A stretch of DNA of 64,000 nucleotides, from the NCBI RefSeq assembly GCF_902833055.1, contig NZ_CADFEJ010000009.1, positions 1 through 64,000 of the forward strand, read 5' to 3'. Numbering within the stretch: the first letter of the stretch is position 1; each line of letters begins with the position of its first letter. Source of the stretch: Burkholderia territorii (lineage in GTDB: Bacteria > Pseudomonadota > Gammaproteobacteria > Burkholderiales > Burkholderiaceae). The translations under genes were made by a program, and so were the position numbers. Of the stretch, positions 1-10,908 are shown piece by piece. The notes under the pieces are model-generated. The model saw nothing but the letters and a program-made list of their open reading frames with translations. It was not told where the DNA came from and did no database searches.

Positions 1-100
1 CGAGTCGGTCCCACCCCTTCCCATCCCGAACAGGACCGTGAAACGACTCTACGCCGATGATAGTGCGGATTCCCGTGTGAAAGTAGGTAATCGTCAGGCT
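1..100 (+). rRNA. rrf: 5S ribosomal RNA, 3' part (5' end outside window)
   Basis: The first 100 bases match the body and 3' end of a proteobacterial 5S rRNA, including the CCATCCCGAACAGG segment near 21-34 and the GAAAGTAGGTAATCGTCAGGCT end. The first bases of the molecule lie outside the window. A strong terminator follows directly, as expected at the end of an rRNA operon. Confidence 0.93.
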
Positions 101-113
101 CCCCTCAAGCCAG

Positions 114-143
114 AAACCCCCGCCCAAACAGGCGGGGGTTTTT
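114..143 (+). terminator. rRNA operon terminator
   Basis: The stem is CCCCCGCC at 117-124 with GGCGGGGG at 131-138, a 6-nt loop, and a T run at 139-143. It lies 14 bases after the 5S end and is a textbook intrinsic terminator for the rRNA operon. Confidence 0.93.
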
Positions 144-333
144 GCATTTGTGGCCGGATTTGCCGCGGGCGACCCTGAGCCAAACGGCCTGCCGATCCGG
201 GTTATCGGTCAGTCGATTGTCGTTGTGACGGTTGTCGACGATCGTCCGTTGGACTGCGCCGCTATTGCAGACCGATAAGGACGCTGAGCAATCCACAGAT
301 GCGGTGCGGGCCACACGAAGCGGCCCTTGCTAC

Positions 334-633
334 TTAGCGCGCAAACGGGCTGGGGCCAGTCGTTTGATGGTAAGGCTGCTCGCGGAAATCAAGATCGCCA
401 TAGTCCGGCGTGATATGGATCTGCCGTGTCTTGTGATTGATTTCGAGATAGACGCGATCACCAGGCTCGAATCCGAACAGCTTGAAGTGTGCATCGATGA
501 CGGCCATCCAAGGCAGGTACGGCCAGCCTCGCTTGGGCTTGTCAGGCGTGCTGCGGAGGATCATCTGAAGCACAGTTTTCGGGTCTTGCTGCTTGCGCTT
601 ACGGAACAGCGCTTTAATATGGGCGACAGCCAT
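334..633 (-). CDS. SymE-like small protein (putative type I toxin family)
   Basis: This gene encodes 99 residues. The central stretch, GFEPGDRVYLEI followed by IHITPDY, resembles the C-terminal SymE fold (an AbrB-like swapped-hairpin strand pattern) found in type I toxin families, which are usually controlled by an antisense RNA. The N-terminus is basic (RKRKQQ) and there is no signal peptide. The start has a good ribosome binding site (CAGGAG, about 6 nt upstream on the minus strand). The gene stands alone between the rRNA operon and the restriction-modification genes, so it may mark the island edge. The family call rests on local resemblance. It could equally be an unrelated small basic protein of unknown role. 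Confidence 0.5.
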   Translation of the reverse strand: MAVAHIKALFRKRKQQDPKTVLQMILRSTPDKPKRGWPYLPWMAVIDAHFKLFGFEPGDRVYLEINHKTRQIHITPDYGDLDFREQPYHQTTGPSPFAR

Positions 634-1390
634 TTCCGACTCCTGAGGTGAGTTGGTTGTGGTCAGCGGGTCGTATGGGTGGCAGCCTATGCGGCCCGCG
701 CTTTTTTGCGGTGATGCTGGTTCAGTCTACGCGAAGAAGAACGCTTTATGACATCAATACGAGCGAATTTGCCGAACGGTATAGGGACCATTAGTGCTTG
801 GAACTTCGCGTTGCCAAGTGGATGGGACTAGCGACGAAATAGTCGAAATGCTTGGGGTCGGCGCCGGAGCCAGTGTGTTCTGGAAGCTCGACGCGTGACG
901 ACCGAATGCTCCCTCGCCGCAGAGCAGCGGGACGCGTGGGCCGAATGCGACGGGCCATATATAGCGCAGCAACCGCATCTCCTGAATCTCGTGCTGCAGG
1001 GAACGCATAGCAACTTCCATTGACCCGTCACCCTTGCCTTTGCCCGAGCACCTTCACTCAACCTCGGTCGACCTCGTCGGTTGCCCATGTCGCGATTTGG
1101 CGAGTGTGCATTGGCGGAGCGATCTTGAACCCCAGCCGTACTCGTCGCAGTTGACCTTGGGTCAAGGTCTGTCGAACGACATATGGACTCCACCCATCTG
1201 AGGCTTTCACCATGTACGCAGGTGCCCATTGGGCGCTTGAGCACCCTGCTTGGACCTTACGACGTTCTCATGCTTCCTGTCAGATGGTCGCTACAGAAGG
1301 AGGTCCGCGATTCTCGGAGCGGTTAGTCAACTCTTGCTTGACTCCGGGAATCAAAGTCAGCAACATGCACGAAAAATTCCCAGCGAATCC
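634..1390. other. Gene-poor stretch at the left edge of the restriction island
   Basis: I could not support a gene in these 757 bases. Open frames exist (for example the complement of 754-1020) but have no recognisable domain or good ribosome binding site. Base composition moves from the GC-rich backbone toward the AT-richer island. The only clear structure is the perfect inverted repeat at 1153-1169. The stretch is probably degraded accessory DNA. Confidence 0.5.
1153..1169. promoter_or_regulatory. Inverted repeat, possible operator
   Basis: GACCTTG (1153-1159) and CAAGGTC (1163-1169) form a perfect 7-bp inverted repeat with a 3-bp spacer. The arms recall MerR-type metal operators, but no MerR gene is near and the spacer is shorter than usual. 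It lies 222 bp before the methyltransferase start, so it may also be unrelated to that gene. Confidence 0.3.
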
Positions 1391-2677
1391 ATGAAATCCC
1401 CTGACAACACTTTGGCACTTCAGTACCTGCAAGAGGCGGCGCGCTACTTCTCCCGAACGGAGATTGCGGAGCGGCTCGGCGTAGGGCACTCAACGGTCAG
1501 TCGTTGGCTCTCGGAAGCTACTGCGCCGAAGCCTTATGTCGTCGACACCCTCAAATCGATGCTGCAGCCGTTCGGAACGACCGCAGCGACTGCGGACTTC
1601 ACCTTCATTGACCTGTTTGCAGGCATAGGCGGGATACGCAAGGCATTCGAGCTCAACGGCGGGCGGTGCGTGTTTACCAGCGAATGGGATAGCTACGCGC
1701 AGAAAACTTATCATGCAAATTTCCCGGACGGGATGCGGATTCACGGCGACATTACGGATGTCGACGAAAAAAGCATTCCCTCTCATGACGTATTGCTTGC
1801 TGGATTCCCCTGCCAGCCATTCAGCATCGCCGGGGTATCCAAGAAAAATGCACTCGGGCGGGCCCACGGCTTCCAAGATGAGACGCAGGGCACATTGTTT
1901 TTTGACGTTGCACGAATCATCCAGGAAAAACGCCCGAAGGCATTTGTGCTAGAGAATGTCAAGAACCTGCAGTCCCATGATAAGGGACGGACTTTCGACG
2001 TGATTATTCGGACGCTGCGGAACGAACTGGGCTATTACGTTCACTACCGTATCATCGACGGTCAGCACTGGACGCCGCAGCACCGCGAGCGGATCGTAAT
2101 TGTCGGGTTTCGCGAGCCGACTCCATTTAGCTGGGACTCACTTCAGTTGCCGGAGAAGGGCCAAGTGAAGATGAAAGACATTCTGCATAAGGTGGATGGT
2201 AGCGAGCCGCGGCTCGAGCATGATGGAGATCGATACTTTGACCATGAAGCCCGGAAGGTCAACGACAAGTACACATTGACGCCCAATCTTTGGAAGTACC
2301 TACAGGATTATGCTGCGAAGCATCGGGCGAAGGGCAACGGCTTCGGATACGGTCTCGTCGGCCCGCAAGACATTGCTCGCACACTGTCTGCGCGTTACTA
2401 CAAGGACGGCTCCGAGATTCTAGTAGCGCAAAAGAAAAAGAATCCGAGGCGTCTGACGCCTCGTGAATGCGCAAGATTGATGGGATATCCTGACAGTTTT
2501 GTGATCCCGGTGTCGGACACGCGCGCGTACAAGCAGTTTGGAAATTCGGTTGTTATGCCGGTATTCAGGGAAGTTGCTCGGATTGTTAAGCCCTGGATTG
2601 TAGAAGATGCCTTTGTTCCGGTTATCGGAGATCTCTTTACAGACCAGTGTGCCGATCACCAAGTGGCGACAACTTGA
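1391..2677 (+). CDS. dcm: Dcm-like DNA (cytosine-5)-methyltransferase with N-terminal HTH
   Basis: This gene encodes 428 residues from the ATG at 1391; a longer reading from a TTG at 1250 is open but unlikely. Residues about 19-42 form a helix-turn-helix (SRTEIAERLGVGHSTVSRWL). The methylase follows: SAM motif DLFAGIGG near 74-81, catalytic FPCQPFS with Cys141, ENV near 188-190, and the QHRERIVIVGF motif near 230-240. The C-terminal half, which includes the target recognition region, closely resembles E. coli Dcm (NGFGYG, RTLSARYYKDG, TPRECARLMG, QFGNSVV). Predicted product is 5-methylcytosine at the inner C of CCWGG. The gene is followed by vsr and an endonuclease gene, so it is the modification subunit of a restriction system. 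The HTH suggests autogenous repression, as known for M.EcoRII/M.SsoII-type enzymes. The target is inferred, not shown. Confidence 0.9.
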   Translation: MKSPDNTLALQYLQEAARYFSRTEIAERLGVGHSTVSRWLSEATAPKPYVVDTLKSMLQPFGTTAATADFTFIDLFAGIGGIRKAFELNGGRCVFTSEWDSYAQKTYHANFPDGMRIHGDITDVDEKSIPSHDVLLAGFPCQPFSIAGVSKKNALGRAHGFQDETQGTLFFDVARIIQEKRPKAFVLENVKNLQSHDKGRTFDVIIRTLRNELGYYVHYRIIDGQHWTPQHRERIVIVGFREPTPFSWDSLQLPEKGQVKMKDILHKVDGSEPRLEHDGDRYFDHEARKVNDKYTLTPNLWKYLQDYAAKHRAKGNGFGYGLVGPQDIARTLSARYYKDGSEILVAQKKKNPRRLTPRECARLMGYPDSFVIPVSDTRAYKQFGNSVVMPVFREVARIVKPWIVEDAFVPVIGDLFTDQCADHQVATT

Positions 2678-2747
2678 TGGTGGCAAGCGGCGAGAGCTGG
2701 CTGTCGCGTGGCCTCTTGGCGGTAACTTCTGAAATGCGGAGACGTGC

Positions 2748-3254
2748 GTGACGGATATTGTCGACAGGGAGACCCGTAGCCGCATGATGTCTGGTATTCG
2801 CAGCAAAGATACCAAACCGGAAATGCTTGTGCGACGCGCGTTGCACGCGAGAGGCCTTCGATATCTTTTGCATTCGCCAAACCTGCCGGGAAAGCCGGAT
2901 ATGGTATTTCCCAAGTATCGAGCAGTCGTATTTGTGCACGGTTGCTTTTGGCACATGCACGACTGCAAATACTTCAAGCTTCCTGGAAGCCGGACCGGGT
3001 TCTGGCAGGAAAAGCTACTGAAGAACAGTCGAAGAGACCAGACCGTTCGCGATATTGTGCAGTCGCTCGGCTGGCGAGTGCTGGTCATCTGGGAATGTGC
3101 GACACGAGAGGCCCGGTTGATCGACTCAGATACCTTGCTCATCGACACGATCGTGCAATGGATTACTGGTGGAGCACCGAGCGCAGAAATTGGTTCGGAT
3201 GGCACGCCTCACTCCTTGATTTCAAGGGCCGAGTCTGCGAAAGATTTGGATTAA
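2748..3254 (+). CDS. vsr: Very short patch repair (Vsr) mismatch endonuclease
   Basis: This gene encodes 168 residues from a GTG start at 2748 with GGAG about 6 nt upstream. Family features are clear: the N-terminal TRSRMMSGIRSKDTKPE region, LPGKPDMVF carrying the metal-binding Asp, the HGCFWHMHDC motif with conserved His and Cys, and GWRVLVIWECA. Vsr nicks 5' of the T in T:G mismatches that arise by deamination of 5-methylcytosine in the Dcm context, so a C-to-T mutation at methylated sites is avoided. It sits 70 bp after the Dcm-like gene, which fits this job and supports cytosine-5 chemistry for the methylase. The C-terminal 15-20 residues extend beyond the core and look variable. Confidence 0.93.
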   Translation: MTDIVDRETRSRMMSGIRSKDTKPEMLVRRALHARGLRYLLHSPNLPGKPDMVFPKYRAVVFVHGCFWHMHDCKYFKLPGSRTGFWQEKLLKNSRRDQTVRDIVQSLGWRVLVIWECATREARLIDSDTLLIDTIVQWITGGAPSAEIGSDGTPHSLISRAESAKDLD

Positions 3255-3492
3255 CCCCTTCCCAGCTCAAATGCCAATTGACTGGTATTGTCCCCGAAAT
3301 AGTGGTTGCCATCATCTGGTCAACGCCCCTAAGTTATAATCGAGCAACTGTCAACGTGCACTCTCATATGGTGCGTTGCGATAGTCTTGGACTATACGCG
3401 GATCTGCTTCAAGGCATATTAGATATGCCTCGATCAATCGCTGGCTCGCGTGGTGACCAAGACTCATTCAACACAGAAAAAGGGGAACGGGG

Positions 3493-4818
3493 TTGCGAGA
3501 GTTCGAGACGCTGGACGGATTGCTTCACTGCCTAGCAGGACATGGCGCTCAGCACATTTATTGCAAGTTTCTAGCCGAAAACGACAATAGCAAACAGCAG
3601 ATATATCTTGGAAAAAGCTTCGAAGTTTTACAATTGCTGGTTTTTGGAACTATTCGCCCCGAAGCAAGCGTAAAAGTCCCTAATTTCAAGGCAGACATCC
3701 CGCTGTTTTGGATTGACGGTGATGGCAGAAAAGCCGCTGCTCCTGGTGCGCAGTTAATTTTGTATCCAAAGTATCCCGAGGTCCGGCTTTCCGGTTTTTT
3801 GAGAGGTTGTCCGCTTGCCCCCGCGATGATGCTCCGTCCAATACCAAAGAGCGAGCGGCGATTTAACAATGGGTCCGACGGCCGAATACTCTTCTTGGGC
3901 GTTTCGAACAATTCCGTGTTTGCATACTTGGCTGCGGCAGCTTCACCTATTGCAGCTGCTATGCGAGACCGCATGGGAGCCGCGCAGCCCGATGCCGGTA
4001 CACTACGCGAGATCACGCTCAAAGAAGGACCCGATGCACGTAGTCAATTGCTTGAACGGTTGCGCGAGATTTACAAGTCTAATCCGCACCCGTCGATGAA
4101 GCTCGATCGTACCGGAAATCGAGTCGTCTATTCGGCAAGAAATGGCGGTGGATATACGCTCGAGGCCTTGTTCGGTATTGTGCCAAACGGGCGCTCTGCA
4201 CCAGACTTTATGGGGTGGGAGTTGAAGGCATACAGTGGATCAAGGATCACCTTGATGACGCCGGAGCCGGATGCCGGGTATTACGGTAAAAATGGCGTGG
4301 AGGCCTTTCTCCGGAAATACGGACGAAATTTACCTAACGATGTTATTTACTTCACGGGTTCCCATAAAGTTGGTGTGCCAGCGAAATCGTCGGGCCACAC
4401 TCTTGTCACTGTAGGTTTCGATGAAAGATCAAAAAAAATCATTGATGTGGATGGTGGAATTAGGCTAATTGACGATAAGGGTGACGTGTCCGCGGAATGG
4501 ACATATTCAGGGCTTGTCGAGCAATGGGCGCGAAAACATGCGGCGGCAGCCTATGTTCCATACACGAAATCGTTAAATTTGCCATTTGATTATAGTTACA
4601 AAACACCGGTCTTGCTGGGTGAAGGCACGGAATTCGGACTGTTTTTGAAAGCCCTTTCAGATGGCAAGGTAATTTACGATCCCGCTCCGAAAATCGAACG
4701 AGCAAGTATGCAAAATTCTAAAACAAAGGCGAGAAGTCAGTTTCGAATTGGAGTAAAGGATTTGGCATGTTTGTATCAAAATTTTGAATCGATCGACATT
4801 GGCGACGAGAAATGCTAA
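3493..4818 (+). CDS. MvaI/BcnI-family type II restriction endonuclease with N-terminal extension
   Basis: This gene encodes 441 residues from a TTG start at 3493 preceded by AGGGGAACGG; no in-frame ATG occurs near the N-terminus. The C-terminal half (about 185-441) carries the MvaI/BcnI signature: NGGGYTLEALFGI at 217-229, then SAPDFMGWELKAY, with Asp238, Glu243 and Lys245 in the same spacing as the MvaI catalytic D50-E55-K57. MvaI-type enzymes cut CCWGG and are about 246 residues, so the first 185 residues here are an extra domain I do not recognise. Base composition is clearly AT-richer than the flanking core genes, a sign of transfer. A 238-bp gap with a TATAAT hexamer at 3335-3340 separates it from vsr, so it may be transcribed apart from the methylase. 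Specificity is inferred from the partner genes and family. Confidence 0.8.
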   Translation: MREFETLDGLLHCLAGHGAQHIYCKFLAENDNSKQQIYLGKSFEVLQLLVFGTIRPEASVKVPNFKADIPLFWIDGDGRKAAAPGAQLILYPKYPEVRLSGFLRGCPLAPAMMLRPIPKSERRFNNGSDGRILFLGVSNNSVFAYLAAAASPIAAAMRDRMGAAQPDAGTLREITLKEGPDARSQLLERLREIYKSNPHPSMKLDRTGNRVVYSARNGGGYTLEALFGIVPNGRSAPDFMGWELKAYSGSRITLMTPEPDAGYYGKNGVEAFLRKYGRNLPNDVIYFTGSHKVGVPAKSSGHTLVTVGFDERSKKIIDVDGGIRLIDDKGDVSAEWTYSGLVEQWARKHAAAAYVPYTKSLNLPFDYSYKTPVLLGEGTEFGLFLKALSDGKVIYDPAPKIERASMQNSKTKARSQFRIGVKDLACLYQNFESIDIGDEKC

Positions 4819-5012
4819 CGGAGGTACCATCAATCTATGTCGAAGCGTTTCGCACATCGTAATCCATCACGTGATGATGGAGACGGGATGTCGCCGCGAC
4901 GCTGATCGCGACTCGGCCCAAGCCCGGCCTAAAGGCCGAGAGGTCGATACCGTGGCTCGACCACAGTCAAAGCGTGGAAGGACGGCCGACGACCGTTCAT
5001 TAAGCCCACAGT

Positions 5013-5050
5013 AAAAAAGTAGGCCCCTAAATTTCCATTTATGGGCCTAC
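5013..5050 (-). terminator. gyrB terminator
   Basis: GTAGGCCC (5019-5026) pairs with GGGCCTAC (5043-5050). On the minus strand the stem is followed by a T run, seen here as A at 5013-5018. It lies 31 bp beyond the gyrB stop codon and also marks the right limit of the restriction island. Confidence 0.85.
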
Positions 5051-5081
5051 ATTTGTGGTCATAAGTCGTTCCCAAACTTCA

Positions 5082-7583
<2,502 letters not shown>

Positions 7584-7747
7584 TCAGGTGGCGGCGCGGT
7601 GCGTTTCAGCGAGAAATCGCCGGGCCGCTCCAGTTTCCTGGCCCGCCCGAAGTGCCGAAAAGGCACTAAAAGGGCGGGTTGTCGGTTCGCCATAAAAACG
7701 CCAAAGGGGCTTGCCGCCCCCTGGTGTGTGTCGCGATGTCGAGCGCG

Positions 7748-8854
7748 TCAGATGCGCATCGGCATCACGACATACTTGAACTCGTCGTTCTCGGGCACGG
7801 TAATCAGCGCGCTCGAGCTGGCGTCGCCGAGGCTCACCTGCACGGTGTCGACCTTCAGGTTCGCGAGCACGTCGAGCAGATACGTGACGTTGAAGCCGAT
7901 GTCGACGGTATCGCCCTGGTAGGCGATTTCGAGTTCTTCCTGCGCCTCTTCCTGATCGGCGTTGGTCGACATGATCTTCAGCTGGCCCGGCGCGACGATG
8001 CAGCGCACGCCCTTGAATTTGTCCGAGGTCAGGATGGCCGCGCGTTGCAGCGAACGCTGCAGCTCTTCACGGCCGATCTCGAACGTGTTCTTGTGCGCCT
8101 TCGGGATCACGCGCTGGAAATCGGGGAACTTGCCCTCGACGAGCTTCGACACGAGCTCGACCTGGCCGAACGTGAACTTCGCCTGGGTCTGCGCGATGTC
8201 GATGGTGACGGTGTCGTCGATGTCCTCGAGCAGGCGCTGCAGCTCGAGAATCGTCTTGCGCGGCACGATGACTTCCTGGCGGCCGAACGTGCCGCCCTCG
8301 ATCTTCATCGACGAGAACGCGAGGCGGTGGCCGTCGGTGGCCACGGCCATCAGCTGGTCGCCGTCGACGACAAGCAGCATGCCGTTCAGGTAGTAGCGGA
8401 TGTCCTGCTGCGCCATTGCGAAGTGCACCATGCCGAGCAGCTGGCGGAACGACTTCTGCGGGACGCTCAGGGTCGCGCCGAAATCCTTCGCCTGCGCGAC
8501 GGTCGGGAACTCGTCGGCCGCGAGCGTCTGCAGTGCGAAGCGGCTCTTGCCCGATTGGACGGTGAGGCGCTTGTCGGCGAGCGACAGCGTGACCTGGCCG
8601 TCAGGCATCGCGCGCAGGATGTCGAGCAGCTTGCGGGCCGCGACGGTGGTGGCCACCTGGTCGCCGCCGACGCCGAAATCGGCGCGCGTGGTGATCTGCA
8701 GCTCCAGGTCGGTCGACAGGAATGAAACGTCCGGGCCGTTCTTGGTGATCAGCAGGTTGGCGAGGATCGGCAACGTATGGCGGCGTTCGACGATGCCGCT
8801 GACCGTTTGCAGCGGCCTGAGGAGTGTGTCTCGTTCGGTCTTGACCAGTTGCAT
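7748..8854 (-). CDS. dnaN: DNA polymerase III beta subunit (sliding clamp)
   Basis: This gene encodes 368 residues, the normal length for the beta clamp. It opens with MQLVKTERDTLLRPL and contains the three repeated clamp folds, with the typical ending YVVMPMRI. The dimeric ring tethers polymerase III and other partners to DNA. It lies between dnaA and gyrB in the same direction, with 170 bp to dnaA and 191 bp to gyrB. Both gaps are long enough for separate promoters, and the 7680-7740 stretch before gyrB is rich in short GC repeats. Nothing unusual was seen in the protein. Confidence 0.98.
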   Translation of the reverse strand: MQLVKTERDTLLRPLQTVSGIVERRHTLPILANLLITKNGPDVSFLSTDLELQITTRADFGVGGDQVATTVAARKLLDILRAMPDGQVTLSLADKRLTVQSGKSRFALQTLAADEFPTVAQAKDFGATLSVPQKSFRQLLGMVHFAMAQQDIRYYLNGMLLVVDGDQLMAVATDGHRLAFSSMKIEGGTFGRQEVIVPRKTILELQRLLEDIDDTVTIDIAQTQAKFTFGQVELVSKLVEGKFPDFQRVIPKAHKNTFEIGREELQRSLQRAAILTSDKFKGVRCIVAPGQLKIMSTNADQEEAQEELEIAYQGDTVDIGFNVTYLLDVLANLKVDTVQVSLGDASSSALITVPENDEFKYVVMPMRI

Positions 8855-9024
8855 AGAGTTCCTTCGTTGAGTAACGGCCTGCAGCGCAGCAGCCTCGCAG
8901 CGCCCCGCCGGCCGGGCTCTCGGCCCGCCACCACCGGGGCGGTCAAACCTGTATTGTGCCTCAAAACCGAACGGCCCCCCTTAAATTGGGGCGGAGGCCG
9001 AATTATCAAGCGCGGTGCGCGCGC

Positions 9025-10602
9025 TCAGCCCTTCAGCGTCTGTTCCAGCACGTGCAGCTCGTGATTGAGCTGCGCGTCCTTGCTGCGCTCGTCGGCGATC
9101 TTGCGCACCGCGTGCAGCACGGTGGTGTGATCGCGCCCGCCGAACAGCTCGCCGATTTCCGGCAGGCTCTTCTGCGTGAGTTCCTTCGCCAGGTACATCG
9201 CAATCTGCCGCGGCCGCGCGATGTTCGCGGGACGCTTCTTCGAATACATGTCGGCGACCTTGATGTTGTAGAAGTCGGCGACGGTCTTCTGGATGTTCTC
9301 GACCGAAATCTGCCGGTTCTGCACGGTCAGCAGGTCCTTCAGCGCTTCCTTGGTCAGCTCGATCGAGATCTCGCGGCCGTGGAACTTCGAATACGCGAGG
9401 ATCTTGCGCAGCGCGCCTTCGAGCTCGCGCACGTTCGAGCGCAGGTGCTTCGCGACGAAGAACGCGACGTCTTCCGACAGGTTCACGCCTTCGGACTGCG
9501 CCTTGCGCATCAGGATCGCGACGCGCATTTCCAGCTCGGGCGGCTCGATCGCGACGGTCAGGCCCGAGTCGAAGCGCGAGATCAGGCGATCGTCGATGCC
9601 CGAGATTTCCTTCGGATACGTGTCGCTGGTGATGATCACCTGCGCCTTGTTCGCGACGAGCGCCTCGAACGCATAGAAGAACTCTTCCTGCGTGCGCGAC
9701 TTGCCGGAGAAGAACTGGATATCGTCGATCAGCAGCAGGTCGAGCGAGTGGTAGTAGCGCTTGAAGTCGTCGAACGCCTTGCGCTGGTACGCCTTCACCA
9801 CGTCCGACACGTATTGCTCGGCGTGGATGTAGCGGATCCGCGCGCCGGCCTTGTCGAGCAGCAGCTGGTTGCCGATCGCGTGGATCAGGTGCGTCTTGCC
9901 GAGGCCGACACCGCCGTACAGGAACAGCGGGTTGTACGAGATGCCGGGGTTGTCCGCGACCTGGATCGCGGCGGCGCGCGCGAGCTGGTTCGCCTTGCCG
10001 GTCACGAAGTTGTCGAACGTGAGCACGGGGTTCAGCTTCGAGCGTTCGTACATCGAATCGGCTTCGCCGCCGTTCGCGGGTGCGGCGCCGGGGCCCGGGC
10101 GCCACGTGCGGCGGCCGGCGGCCGCTTCGTGCGCGGGCAGGCTCGGCAGGTCGATGTCGGCGTCGTCGGCGTTCAGGTGGTGCGCGGCGGCCGCCGACGG
10201 CGTCATCGGCACGTCGGCCGGCGCGCTGGGCGCGGCCGATGCATTGGCGGTCAGGTTGGCGGCGATCGCGGCGACCGTCGCGGCAGGCCCGCTCGGGGCC
10301 AGCGGCGCACGCGGGGCGGCCGCTGCGGCGCCCGCGGGCGCGCTGCGCATGCCGGCCTTCGGATCGAGGACGAACTGGACTTCGATCGGCGTGTTCCAGA
10401 ATTCGCGGGCCAGATCGGAGATCCGGCCCGAAAACTGGCTCTTGACCCAATCCAGCTTGAAGCGGTTCGGCGCGGCGATGGACAGCGTGTTCGCCGACGC
10501 ATCGAAGGCCACCGGGGCCAAGGGTTTGATCCACGTCACGTACTGCTGGGGCGTCAACTCGCGCTCCAGCAGTGCGGAACAGTGTTGCCAGAAATCGTTC
10601 AT
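9025..10602 (-). CDS. dnaA: Chromosomal replication initiator protein DnaA
   Basis: This gene encodes 525 residues from the ATG at 10602 ([16 protein letters not shown]); upstream in-frame codons are open but have no family match. Domain I (1-90) interacts with helicase, domain II is a long Ala/Pro-rich linker (about 100-190) typical of Burkholderiales, domain III carries the AAA+ Walker [10 protein letters not shown] and Walker [10 protein letters not shown], and domain IV has the DNA-binding signature [15 protein letters not shown]. It initiates replication by binding DnaA boxes. A perfect box lies upstream at 10805-10813, which fits both autoregulation and a nearby origin. Confidence 0.98.
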   Translation of the reverse strand: MNDFWQHCSALLERELTPQQYVTWIKPLAPVAFDASANTLSIAAPNRFKLDWVKSQFSGRISDLAREFWNTPIEVQFVLDPKAGMRSAPAGAAAAAPRAPLAPSGPAATVAAIAANLTANASAAPSAPADVPMTPSAAAAHHLNADDADIDLPSLPAHEAAAGRRTWRPGPGAAPANGGEADSMYERSKLNPVLTFDNFVTGKANQLARAAAIQVADNPGISYNPLFLYGGVGLGKTHLIHAIGNQLLLDKAGARIRYIHAEQYVSDVVKAYQRKAFDDFKRYYHSLDLLLIDDIQFFSGKSRTQEEFFYAFEALVANKAQVIITSDTYPKEISGIDDRLISRFDSGLTVAIEPPELEMRVAILMRKAQSEGVNLSEDVAFFVAKHLRSNVRELEGALRKILAYSKFHGREISIELTKEALKDLLTVQNRQISVENIQKTVADFYNIKVADMYSKKRPANIARPRQIAMYLAKELTQKSLPEIGELFGGRDHTTVLHAVRKIADERSKDAQLNHELHVLEQTLKG

Positions 10603-10804
10603 CAAGTAACTGTCGTTTTTTGCGTGCACAGCGCGGCTCGCCGGCGCCCTTGTCGCGGTCGTGCAACAAGGCCCGAAGCGGTCGTGCGAGCGTGCGTCGG
10701 ACGCCTGCGTCACAGTGCTGGAGGGGCAGGCGCGGGCCGAAGCGGCGTGCGGGATTCTTGGAGATAAGGCGAGATTCTACCGCCAAACGCGGCCACAGCG
10801 GGAC

Positions 10805-10813
10805 TTATCCACA
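10805..10813 (+). promoter_or_regulatory. DnaA box
   Basis: TTATCCACA is the exact DnaA box consensus. It is 203 bp upstream of the dnaA start codon. It may serve dnaA autoregulation, origin function, or both. Confidence 0.75.
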
Positions 10814-10879
10814 GGCTGCGATTGTGGGCCGCGGGGCCGGATCGGCGCGGGCCGGCACAGGCGGACGACTCGTAAAGTA

Positions 10880-10908
10880 TTGACCGTCAAGAGAAAAACG
10901 GTTTAAAT
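10880..10908 (+). promoter_or_regulatory. Candidate rpmH promoter
   Basis: TTGACC (10880-10885) and TTAAAT (10903-10908) are separated by 17 bp, a good sigma-70 arrangement. It lies about 115 bp before the rpmH start and would drive the rpmH-rnpA-yidD-yidC group. Confidence 0.6.

Noticed and set aside
754..1020. Open frame of 88 codons on the minus strand
   Set aside because: No recognisable domain, no ribosome binding site, and no partner gene.
4865..4876. CATCACGTGATG, a perfect palindrome considered as a parS centromere site
   Set aside because: Only the TCACGTGA core agrees with parS; the flanks do not match the known Burkholderia consensus.
4837..4905. A 22-codon frame after the endonuclease, with GGAGG about 14 nt upstream
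   Set aside because: The spacing is too long and the product too short and featureless to support a gene.
8956..10767. A 603-codon plus-strand frame opposite dnaA
   Set aside because: Antisense shadow of dnaA, with low-complexity Arg-rich product.
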